In this document: piece after piece, positions 15,769 to 25,369 of the stretch
How the letters are laid out: each line of letters opens with the position of its first letter
Position numbering within the stretch: the first letter of the stretch is position 1
Source: an uncultured Clostridia bacterium
GTDB taxonomy: Bacteria; Bacillota; Clostridia; Oscillospirales; Butyricicoccaceae
Direction: 5' to 3'
Assembly (NCBI GenBank): GCA_945947915.1
Contig: CAMEZQ010000018.1
Span: 1-38,942 of the forward strand
DNA: 38,942 nt
Notes under the pieces: model-generated
The model's input: the letters and a program-made list of their open reading frames with translations, nothing else
Databases searched by the model: none
Told to the model about the DNA's origin: nothing
Translations under genes and position numbers: made by a program

Positions 15769-16103
15769 GCGGCTATGACCGAAAAGATCTCGATGCTGCC
15801 GGCAGCCCAGCGGCTGCCCATATCCCGGCAAAGCTCGGATGTCAGCCTGCCGCACAGCGCGATGCCCAGCACCTGCAGGACCGGTCCGGCCAGCTGACTC
15901 TCTATGCCGGCCGCCGCGGCGATCTCCCGCAGGTGTTCCAAAACAGCGGCGCCGCGCTCCAGCGCACAGAACAGGCAAACGAGCCCGGCCGCGCAGACGA
16001 TCAGCAGGCCCATGACCCGGCTTCCCTGCCCAACCACAGTCGTCAGCAGACAGACGGCGATCAAGACGGCGGAAATTTTCAAGACTTCTTCCAAGCATTT
16101 CAC
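15711..16103 (-). CDS. spoIIIAD: Stage III sporulation protein AD
   Basis: A 130-residue membrane protein of the normal length, with four predicted hydrophobic segments (LKISAVLIAVCLLTTVVG, MGLLIVCAAGLVCLFCA, ...VLGIALCGRLTSEL..., SIEIFSVIAACICLLPLLEQVL). The CRDMGSRWAAGSIEI stretch near the third segment is typical. It starts at GTG 16103 with GGAAAGG immediately upstream. Together with SpoIIIAC it likely forms the small membrane base of the channel. Its stop overlaps the spoIIIAE frame. Confidence 0.9.
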   Translation of the reverse strand: MKCLEEVLKISAVLIAVCLLTTVVGQGSRVMGLLIVCAAGLVCLFCALERGAAVLEHLREIAAAAGIESQLAGPVLQVLGIALCGRLTSELCRDMGSRWAAGSIEIFSVIAACICLLPLLEQVLRLVGSL

Positions 16104-16123
16104 TTTCCTTTCCAGACGAGGCC

Positions 16124-16318
16124 TTAGAAGCCAAATGTGCTTTTGATCAGCGAAAACATCCGGCTGATCTGCTCGATGATCATCATCATGACGACGATCA
16201 GCCCGGCCAGCGTCGTCATCATCGCCTGCTCTTCCCGTCCCGAGCGCACCAGAAGCTGATTGAGCACAGCCACGAGAATGCCTATGGCTGCAACGCGAAA
16301 AATCAGATCCACATCCAT
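16124..16318 (-). CDS. spoIIIAC: Stage III sporulation protein AC
   Basis: A 64-residue protein with two membrane helices (LIFRVAAIGILVAVLNQLLV and ATLAGLIVVMMMIIEQI-type segment), matching SpoIIIAC in length and sequence (family size is 64-68). GAGG precedes the ATG. Order and spacing between spoIIIAB and spoIIIAD are canonical. Confidence 0.92.
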   Translation of the reverse strand: MDVDLIFRVAAIGILVAVLNQLLVRSGREEQAMMTTLAGLIVVMMMIIEQISRMFSLIKSTFGF

Positions 16319-16328
16319 ATCTGCCGCC

Positions 16329-16838
16329 TCACAATACGATCAGAGCCAGTACGATGCCCACCGTGGCTCCCACCGCCCGGTAGATGCGTCCCTTGGCATG
16401 CAGCACGCCTTTCAGTTCGTCCAGATTTCCTTCCAGCAGCCGCACGGCGTTTTGCAGGCGTTCCGACTGTGAAGCACTGTCATACCGGCCCAGGACCTGG
16501 CAGGCGCCCCGGATCACATCGATGTCCTCGGCGGTCAATCCCTCTTTTTTCAGCATCTGGCAGTGTCGTTCTGCCGCAGTCGAAAATGCCATGCCCTGGG
16601 CTGCCATGGCAAAGGTTTTCTGATAAAACTGCACCGCCTGTGCGCCGCAGGCATCCGACAGCATGGCCAGGATCATTTCCAGCGGCGTATTTTTATAAAG
16701 GATCTCCGTGCGGATAAGCTGCAGCGCAGAAATATGCGCTTTAAGCGCCTGGCTGCGTCTGCGCAGATCGCTGCTCAGCGAGATGCCCATCATTGAGCAG
16801 GAAGTGACGATCATGATCAATCCAATGGTTTTTATCAT
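16329..16838 (-). CDS. spoIIIAB: Stage III sporulation protein AB
   Basis: A 169-residue protein with a short N-terminal membrane segment (MIKTIGLIMIVTSCSMMGISL), a soluble helical domain (LKAHISALQLIRTEILYKNTPLEMILAML is the hallmark) and a C-terminal membrane segment (AVGATVGIVLALIVL). It resembles the type II secretion protein GspF fold in the known structure. The ATG at 16838 gives the standard N-terminus. This start lies 98 bases inside the spoIIIAA frame. Confidence 0.93.
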   Translation of the reverse strand: MIKTIGLIMIVTSCSMMGISLSSDLRRRSQALKAHISALQLIRTEILYKNTPLEMILAMLSDACGAQAVQFYQKTFAMAAQGMAFSTAAERHCQMLKKEGLTAEDIDVIRGACQVLGRYDSASQSERLQNAVRLLEGNLDELKGVLHAKGRIYRAVGATVGIVLALIVL

Positions 16839-17757
16839 CCTGTTCTCTCCTTTCATAGATCCTGCAGGCACGAAACTGTCCCTGACGTTCCAGCAAAACA
16901 ATCCGTCTGAAGATCCCCATGTCCATCATCCGGCGGTAAACCGGTCTTTGCTCCAGATCGTCCAGGCACCTGCCGTGTGCCGTGGCCAGAAACGAACAGC
17001 CGGTATAGCTGCCGGCGCAGACAGCGGCCAGATCCTCTTCCGCCGTGATCTCGTCCAGAGCCAGGATCTCCGGTGACATAGCCCGCAGGAGCATGGGGAT
17101 CACAGCGCTTTTTTCGCCGCCCTGCATGATATCGCACCGGCCCAGATCAAATCGCGCAGTCCCCGACAGGCAGCCGCTCAATTCATAGCGGCTGTCAACG
17201 ACGCTGACCCTGTAGCCGTTGGATAATCCCCGGCAGAGATCCCGCAGAAGCGTGGTCTTGCCGGTCCCGGGCGGCGCCAGCAGCAGCGTGCTTGCAAACC
17301 CCCCAGGACCGTTCAGGGCTTCCAGAAGACGGTCTCCAAGGCCGAGGATCTGCCGGGCGATGCGGATGTTGATGGACGACGGCTCGGCGACGAGAAGTCC
17401 GTCCGCATGCTGTGCCGCGCGGCCGCAAAGCCCGATGCGGTGGCCGCCGGCTGCGGTCAGATAGCCCTGCCGCAATTCTTCTTCGCGGCTGTGCATCGAG
17501 CAGCGGCTGGCCTTGGCCAGCACGGCTTCGATATCCTCCTGCGTCACGAGCAAAGGCCCTTTGTCTGTCAGGACCGGGCAGGCACGACCGTTCACGGTGA
17601 GTTCCATAGGCTGTCCGGTGCGCAGACGAAATTCTTCCGTCTGCAGGCGTATTTCTTCGGAAACGGAAAAAGCGCCCCACCAGAGCCGCTCGGGCAGCAG
17701 ATCCGCGGCTGTTATGTAGCTTTTCATGGCTTCCTTTTTATTCTTTGTCTGCATCAT
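16741..17757 (-). CDS. spoIIIAA: Stage III sporulation protein AA (secretion-type ATPase)
   Basis: A 338-residue cytoplasmic ATPase that powers or assembles the channel. The Walker A is PPGTGKTTLLRDL (about residues 162-174), preceded by SINIRIARQILG. Downstream are the family-specific VSVVDSRYELSG and the Walker B-like PEILALDEITAEEDLAAV, then TAHGRCLDDL. The start was placed at ATG 17757, with AGGAGG ten bases upstream; the in-frame ATG at 17727 also has an AAGGA. The end is unusual: after RACRIYERR the frame continues about 33 residues through the start of spoIIIAB, giving a 98-base overlap. The sporulation mother-cell sigma factor E controls this operon in Bacillus, but I could not find a convincing sigma-E site. 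Confidence 0.93.
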   Translation of the reverse strand: MMQTKNKKEAMKSYITAADLLPERLWWGAFSVSEEIRLQTEEFRLRTGQPMELTVNGRACPVLTDKGPLLVTQEDIEAVLAKASRCSMHSREEELRQGYLTAAGGHRIGLCGRAAQHADGLLVAEPSSINIRIARQILGLGDRLLEALNGPGGFASTLLLAPPGTGKTTLLRDLCRGLSNGYRVSVVDSRYELSGCLSGTARFDLGRCDIMQGGEKSAVIPMLLRAMSPEILALDEITAEEDLAAVCAGSYTGCSFLATAHGRCLDDLEQRPVYRRMMDMGIFRRIVLLERQGQFRACRIYERREQDDKNHWIDHDRHFLLNDGHLAEQRSAQTQPGA

Positions 17758-17867
17758 CGTGGTTTGTCCTCCTGTCCAAATCATATGCATGCGTGTCCCT
17801 CTTTCAGAACCACTGTCTTTGCCCGGGAATAAAATAAAACAGCATCAAAAGATAGGAGGGTGTGGGA

Positions 17868-20649
<2,782 letters not shown>

Positions 20650-20670
20650 AAATAAGCAGACAGTATGCAA

Positions 20671-20709
20671 AAAACCGGCTGTGAAGAAAATCTTCACAGC
20701 CGGTTTTTT
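20671..20709. terminator. Bidirectional Rho-independent terminator between ligA and the transglutaminase-like gene
   Basis: A perfect 16-bp stem (arms 20671-20686 and 20692-20707) with a 5-base AAAAT loop. A-runs precede it and T-runs follow it, so it can end ligA on the plus strand and the accessory operon on the minus strand. Confidence 0.9.
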
Positions 20710-20751
20710 CTATAAAGCTAAAACGCTTTACATATGTTTATACAAGCGCTT

Positions 20752-21786
20752 TTACCGTTCATCTTTGACATAGGTGAATTCCGCGTAGCCATACCGCTCA
20801 TAAACAGAATACCGGAAGTGGCCGCAGCGCGGCAGCAGCGCATTATTGGCGATGCATATGCGCTGGACCTCCCGTTCCAACACCGAAAACTGAGTCAGAG
20901 GTCCATCCAGACGCAGAAGAAAATGATGGCGGTGCAGCTGCAGATGCGTACAGAATGCCTGCTCCAGCTTGGCAGGCGTATCCAGCAGTGGTTCTCTGCG
21001 GGGATAATCCCGCGGGCAAGCGGGGTATTTATGTCTGTCCCAGCGGTGCCGCCGCGCAGCGGCTTCGTCGCCCAGGAGAAACTCAAAATCCTTAATAAGC
21101 GCACCCGCAGGCGACAGATTGCTGTCCCAGGTGATATCCGTATGATAGATCCCGCCGTCAAATTTCACCAGATTCCATGCATGCGGTCCGGGACGGTCGT
21201 CCAGAGGGCCCTCTCCCACGATCACAATGCAGGAAATACCCAGCAGATCACACAGCAGCCGGAAGGCTCTGGCATACCCGTCGCAGACGCAGGCGCCGTT
21301 CAGCAGGGCTCCGACGATGGTGTGCACCTCGCGGTGGCCGATCGGGGTGGACGTATTATTTTGGTAGACGACATTTCCGGCCAGATAATCGTGCAGATAC
21401 CGGATCTTTCCGATTGTATCCGGTTGTTTTTCCGCCTGTGCCAGGATCTGTGCCGTTTTTTGACGGAGAGATTTATAGACGGCGCGGTATTCCGCGGGCG
21501 TATAAACTGAATCTGTCCAGATTTTTACGCGGCTGCCGGCACGCTCGAAGAAGAAATGTGTCGGTTCCAGATGGAAAAGATGCGGATTATCGTTGCAGAC
21601 AGCTTCGACCAGCGATCCAAAAGGCAGGCCGCCGGGCGTCACGAAGCCCTGGCCCGGCATATGCAGCTCCGCAGATAGGCTGCCCTGTACCCACGCATCG
21701 TAGATCATCCGATAATAGATCCGGTCTTCCGGTGTCAGCGCTGCGTAATAATACCGGCTGCGCAGTTTAAAAGGCTGCATATCCAC
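20752..21786 (-). CDS. Cytoplasmic transglutaminase-like (cysteine protease fold) protein
   Basis: A 344-residue protein with a transglutaminase-like core. The triad reads C168 in ACVCDGYARAF, H202 in PGPHAWNLVKFDG and D217 in YHTDITWDSN. The N-terminal ~120 residues are soluble and start YYYAALTPEDRIYYRMIYDAW, a pattern seen before such domains. There is no signal peptide or membrane helix, so it should act inside the cell; the family includes proteases, amidases and crosslinkers, and the reaction here is unknown. GTG 21786 has GGAAG seven bases upstream; ATG 21780 is an alternative. It begins 31 bases after the PP2C gene and is the last gene of the accessory operon, so its activity may be governed by the kinase-phosphatase pair (inference). 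Confidence 0.82.
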   Translation of the reverse strand: MDMQPFKLRSRYYYAALTPEDRIYYRMIYDAWVQGSLSAELHMPGQGFVTPGGLPFGSLVEAVCNDNPHLFHLEPTHFFFERAGSRVKIWTDSVYTPAEYRAVYKSLRQKTAQILAQAEKQPDTIGKIRYLHDYLAGNVVYQNNTSTPIGHREVHTIVGALLNGACVCDGYARAFRLLCDLLGISCIVIVGEGPLDDRPGPHAWNLVKFDGGIYHTDITWDSNLSPAGALIKDFEFLLGDEAAARRHRWDRHKYPACPRDYPRREPLLDTPAKLEQAFCTHLQLHRHHFLLRLDGPLTQFSVLEREVQRICIANNALLPRCGHFRYSVYERYGYAEFTYVKDER

Positions 21787-21817
21787 AGGTCATCTTCCTT
21801 TCCGGCAGCTGTATGGG

Positions 21818-23161
21818 TTACTGGGCCGGCGGCTGTGCGCCGGGCGCGGCAGCTTCCAATTGGGCCCGTTTCTCTTTTTCGGCCGCAACTGCTTCGCTGA
21901 GGTCGCTCTGACGGGCCTTCAAGTCTGTGATTTCACATTCGGCCGTCCGGATACCGTCCATCAGTGCTTCCAGTTCCGCCTCGGTCGGTTCCAGACCCGG
22001 AATGGTGCTCCAGCTGCTGCTTCCGTTTTCTACCTGCTCCAGTTCCTGCATACTGTCCTGGAGATGCTGTTCGGTGAGACCCAGCCGTTTGTGCAGCTCC
22101 TTCAGTTCTCGATTCAGACGGGCCAGCTGCCGTTTGGAGGCTTCCAGAGCCTTCAGGCGCTGTCTTTCGGCCAGATATGCTTCCAGTTCTGTCTGGACAG
22201 CCCGCAGTGCGCTGCCGGACAGAATACCGGCCATGGATACATCGTCCCGGCTTCCCTGCTGCGTGAGCTTCGGAAGAAACTCCGCGGCGTCGCGTCCGGC
22301 TGTTTCCAGGCCGTTGCGCAGCGCTTCCGTGCAGATATTGCAATAAAGGCCAAACAGGTCTGCCTGGCGCGGATAGGAATTATCGATGCCGTCGGTGCCG
22401 ATGAAAACAGCAGCCGGCAGATCTTTGGAAAACCAGGCCCGGAATTCCTGGATGGCGTTATAATCGCAAAGCGAAGTGACCATATTTGCCCGGCATTTGT
22501 CGTTCCAGGGGATCGGCGTATCAAAACTGCCCGTGCGGTCGATGGTTACGCATTGACCGTCGCCGTTGCGGATGGCCAGAATATACTTCGGCGTCATCAA
22601 TACGGCAAGCAGCGTAGTGCCGTATGCGTGTGTGCAGCGTTCGCCGTTCAGATAAGCCGCCCTGTATTTTTCGTCAGCCTCTGCCGCTTCTTCTTCGGTG
22701 ATCGGTTCGGCTTTCCAGTCGGCTTCGACTGCGGCGTTCCATTGCAGCAGGATGTTTTTGCAGAGCTGAACGACAGCTGCCGCATGCCGGCCTTCTTCCT
22801 CCAACATGGCAGGGTCAAAGTCGCGGACAAAAATGTCGACAGCGGAGGCAGCTGCCTGGCAGGCAAAACGGCTGCCGCGGTCGCTGCGCGGGAAATTGCC
22901 GCTGCCGTGCCCATCGGAAACGACGATCAGCGTATAGCCGGCTTTTTGAATATATACGGACGCGTCCTGACAGGCGGTCCCCTTTTTCTCGTGGCTGTGT
23001 CCGATGACTGTATGCGCAAAGCCAACGACCCCGTCGTTTTTCGCCATTGCCGGATCTGCCGGCATACCGGCGCGGTCGATAGGATCCGCGCCGGTATTCT
23101 CTTCATGTCCTTTGCCAAAAAGCTTTTGCAGCTGCTTTCTGGCCGTGTCAAAGATCGCCAT
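21818..23161 (-). CDS. PP2C-type Ser/Thr phosphatase with C-terminal coiled coil
   Basis: A 447-residue protein. After a short N-terminal region, the PP2C metal-binding motifs appear: D66 in ACQDASVYI, D83 in SDGHGSGNF, then AYGTTLLAVLM, AIRNGDGQ, FIGTDGIDNSY and SRDDVSMAGI. From about residue 315 the chain becomes a Glu/Leu/Arg/Gln-rich coiled coil (LEAYLAERQRLKALEASKRQLARLNRELKELH and a second segment near 405-440), ending in a Pro/Ala/Gly tail. The coiled coil is not part of usual PP2C enzymes and may dock partners. I place the start at ATG 23161, four bases after the vWA stop; an ATG at 23179 would overlap it. It resembles the phosphatase of TerY-P triads. Confidence 0.85.
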   Translation of the reverse strand: MAIFDTARKQLQKLFGKGHEENTGADPIDRAGMPADPAMAKNDGVVGFAHTVIGHSHEKKGTACQDASVYIQKAGYTLIVVSDGHGSGNFPRSDRGSRFACQAAASAVDIFVRDFDPAMLEEEGRHAAAVVQLCKNILLQWNAAVEADWKAEPITEEEAAEADEKYRAAYLNGERCTHAYGTTLLAVLMTPKYILAIRNGDGQCVTIDRTGSFDTPIPWNDKCRANMVTSLCDYNAIQEFRAWFSKDLPAAVFIGTDGIDNSYPRQADLFGLYCNICTEALRNGLETAGRDAAEFLPKLTQQGSRDDVSMAGILSGSALRAVQTELEAYLAERQRLKALEASKRQLARLNRELKELHKRLGLTEQHLQDSMQELEQVENGSSSWSTIPGLEPTEAELEALMDGIRTAECEITDLKARQSDLSEAVAAEKEKRAQLEAAAPGAQPPAQ

Positions 23162-23165
23162 CGCC

Positions 23166-23939
23166 TCAGTTCCACGCATCCGGGTCGGGGATGTCGGTAT
23201 TGTTGCCGTCGGCGCCGCTGATCTTGCCATCCTGCTGCTCTTTGACCTGCTTCACGATGTCCTGTGCCGTCTTGATCGACGCCTTGGTGTCATCGAGCTC
23301 GTCTTCGTTGTCCTCGTCGGCCAGCGGTGCCGAGCGGCTGACGATCGAGGAAGAAACGATGACCATATTGGTCAGCAGCTTTTGCAGATCGGTGCGGTCC
23401 TTATCGTACATCAGGACCGTTTCGGTGCTGCCGGTAAACTCAGCCAGCATGTCTTTGGCCGAGTTTTCCACGGCGATGGCGATCTTGACGGCGTTTTTGT
23501 ACCAGTTGTTATGCGACAGTTCGCGCAGGCCGGCTTTGTAGTCGTCCGTGGGAGAGCCGTCGCTCAGAAGCAGAAGGACCGGTTTATAATTGCCGGTGGC
23601 GCTTTCGAGATACGCGCTGCGGGAGAGCTTGCTTTCCAGTTCGTGGAAAGCGGCGCCCATGTTGGTCAGGCCGCCGGCCTTCATATCGTTCCAGACAAAC
23701 GTATCCAGCGATTCGGCGCCGTTGGTCATCCAGACGCATTCGGTGGAGAAATCCAGAATGGCGATCCGGATCTCCGCGTCGGCGTTGCTGTCGGAAATGT
23801 CGCGCAGCAGAGGGATCAGTTCTTCGATGGCGCCGTTGATCTTGCCCATGTTGCCGTCGATCGTCATACTGCCGGAAGAATCGATCAGTATGAAAAGGGT
23901 CATGACCCTTCTGGGGAGCATAGTGTCGGAAATAGGCAT
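23166..23939 (-). CDS. TerY-like von Willebrand factor A domain protein
   Basis: A 257-residue cytoplasmic vWA protein. The MIDAS metal site is complete: D20-S22-S24 in FILIDSSGSM, T in GGLTNMGAAF (about residue 93), and D in LLSDGSPTDDY (about 130). The vWA fold runs to about residue 195. It ends with a low-complexity acidic tail (ADEDNEDELDD) and a charged helix. The short length, lack of signal peptide and the GGLTNMG form match TerY-like proteins. GGAG lies about eight bases before the ATG. It sits between the kinase (43 bases upstream) and PP2C genes, the core of the module. Phosphorylation of the tail is a testable idea, not something the sequence shows. Confidence 0.85.
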   Translation of the reverse strand: MPISDTMLPRRVMTLFILIDSSGSMTIDGNMGKINGAIEELIPLLRDISDSNADAEIRIAILDFSTECVWMTNGAESLDTFVWNDMKAGGLTNMGAAFHELESKLSRSAYLESATGNYKPVLLLLSDGSPTDDYKAGLRELSHNNWYKNAVKIAIAVENSAKDMLAEFTGSTETVLMYDKDRTDLQKLLTNMVIVSSSIVSRSAPLADEDNEDELDDTKASIKTAQDIVKQVKEQQDGKISGADGNNTDIPDPDAWN

Positions 23940-23982
23940 ATTTCAGTCTCCTTTATCTTAATATTTTTAATCTTCAGCATTC

Positions 23983-25305
23983 TCAGATGATCTCAAATCC
24001 GCTGTGCAGCAGACTTGCCCGGATACCGGCTTTGACCGGCATTTTTTCGCCGGGCGCCAGCGGGCGCTGGATACCTTTGCTGGTGGTGCACTGCCAGATC
24101 TCGGAAGTCAGATTGGTCAGATAGTATTGTCCGGGTGCGCTTGCGGCGCCTTCGACTTCAAATACCGGCTCCAGGGCCTGTTCATCCGAACAGCTGCCCA
24201 GCTGGCACCGCAGCAGCCGGACACCGGGAAACATGGGCATGTCGTATTTTGCCAGCCGCAGCTGATTGACGATGGGCATTGTCTGCCCGCAATTGTCGCA
24301 GACGGCGGGCAGCGCCTGGACAAAGACTTCGTTGGGACAATGGGCACAGCGGAAAATGCTGTTGCGGAACCGGGCCAGCACATCGAGCCACTCTTTTTCG
24401 ATCAGCCGCGGTGCACCGTAAGACTGCCCTGCCGGATCGAAGGTCATGGCCTCTTTGGAAAAACTGCGGCAGAAAGCGTCACGCAGATAGGCGGGCAGCG
24501 CGTTCCATATGTCAATGGAATGATCTGCGATCCCGCGGATCGGGCGGTTGCGGGGATCTTTTGGATCAAAAACAAAAATGGGTTCTTCCCCGTAAAAACG
24601 GCGCTCCATGGTGTCGGTCATACAGGGCGGTGTCGACGCCGCGCCTTCCAAAGGATGCGACTGCAGCAGAAGAAGAAAGAGTACGACCGCCATGGAAAAC
24701 CGGTCGGTGGTCTTATCGGGACGCTTTTGATTGATCACCACTTCCGGCGCCATGTAGCGTGGTTTGCCTTTGATGCCGGTGCTGTAATCCTGATAGGCTG
24801 CGTTGTCGTTGTCACAGATCAGGATCTCGCCGGTGTTGGGGTCAAAAAAGAAGTTGCCGTCGTTCAGATCCTGATAGCTGAATCCCTGGTTGTGCAGGAT
24901 GCGAAAGGCGCTGACCAGCTGAAGCATGGCGTCGACCCGCGTCTGGAAACTCTTGAAATGCGCTTTTCTGCCCACCAGCAGCGTGGAGAGGTCGAAAAAT
25001 CGGTCGGGCCGCAGATCCATAATATAGCCGAAGGAACCGCTGCGGCGCTCCGTAACGTCCTGCGGCCATAAGAACTGCGGAGACGGCGCCCCGTGGGCGA
25101 TGTTGTTGCATAGATTGTTGTAAAAGAGCTTCTGTTTTTCTTCGTTTTTGAAAAACCCGTTGTGGTACCATTTGAGGGCCTTTTCCTGACCGTCATAGCT
25201 GATGCGGTAAACCGTGCCCTGTCTGCCGCTGCCAAGTACCTGCAGTACCTGGACCTGGCGGCTGTCCCTTGTTTGGATCCTGGCGCCGATGGGAGGTCTG
25301 GACAT
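23983..25305 (-). CDS. Ser/Thr protein kinase-like protein with zinc ribbon and beta-rich C-terminus
   Basis: A 440-residue soluble protein. The kinase domain has a glycine-rich loop G25-S-G-R-Q-G-T-V, K45 in KALKWY, a catalytic loop YQDLNDGN (D146, N151), ICDNDNAA at the metal-binding position (D165), and GKPRYMAPEVV. Thus HRD is YQD and DFG is DND; the key Asp, Asn and Lys remain, so activity is plausible. Residues about 318-340 form a four-cysteine zinc ribbon (CAHC ... CDNCG). The last ~90 residues (LTNLTSEIWQC...MPVKAGIRASLLHSGFEII) look like a small beta sandwich, possibly FHA-like but degenerate. AAGGAG precedes the ATG. No membrane helix is present, unlike PASTA kinases. It is probably the writer for the PP2C eraser encoded two genes on. 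Confidence 0.85.
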   Translation of the reverse strand: MSRPPIGARIQTRDSRQVQVLQVLGSGRQGTVYRISYDGQEKALKWYHNGFFKNEEKQKLFYNNLCNNIAHGAPSPQFLWPQDVTERRSGSFGYIMDLRPDRFFDLSTLLVGRKAHFKSFQTRVDAMLQLVSAFRILHNQGFSYQDLNDGNFFFDPNTGEILICDNDNAAYQDYSTGIKGKPRYMAPEVVINQKRPDKTTDRFSMAVVLFLLLLQSHPLEGAASTPPCMTDTMERRFYGEEPIFVFDPKDPRNRPIRGIADHSIDIWNALPAYLRDAFCRSFSKEAMTFDPAGQSYGAPRLIEKEWLDVLARFRNSIFRCAHCPNEVFVQALPAVCDNCGQTMPIVNQLRLAKYDMPMFPGVRLLRCQLGSCSDEQALEPVFEVEGAASAPGQYYLTNLTSEIWQCTTSKGIQRPLAPGEKMPVKAGIRASLLHSGFEII

Positions 25306-25324
25306 GGATCTTGTCTCCTTTTTG

Positions 25325-25354
25325 ATTATACATTTGAGAGAATGACGAAATCAA
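25325..25354 (-). promoter_or_regulatory. Candidate promoter before the kinase gene
   Basis: Minus strand: TTGATT (25349-25354), 18 bases, TATAAT (25325-25330), in the 64-base gap between the Sel1 and kinase genes. It could drive kinase-vWA-PP2C-transglutaminase separately from the Sel1 gene. Confidence 0.5.
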
Positions 25355-25369
25355 TAGATCATACTTTGT

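Noticed and set aside
17758-17867. Sigma-E-like -10 element CATATGAT (17780-17787) before spoIIIAA
   Set aside because: No matching -35 is present, and a start from it would fall on the ribosome-binding site, so I do not call a promoter although sigma-E control is expected.
20717-20753. Imperfect AT-rich inverted repeat (TAAAACGCTT / AAGCGCTTTTA) just after the transglutaminase-like gene
   Set aside because: It needs a bulge and lies next to a much stronger terminator, so it adds no clear function.
21860-23221. Plus-strand open frame of 453 codons opposite the PP2C gene
   Set aside because: PP2C metal motifs on the minus strand are clear; the opposite frame has no family resemblance.
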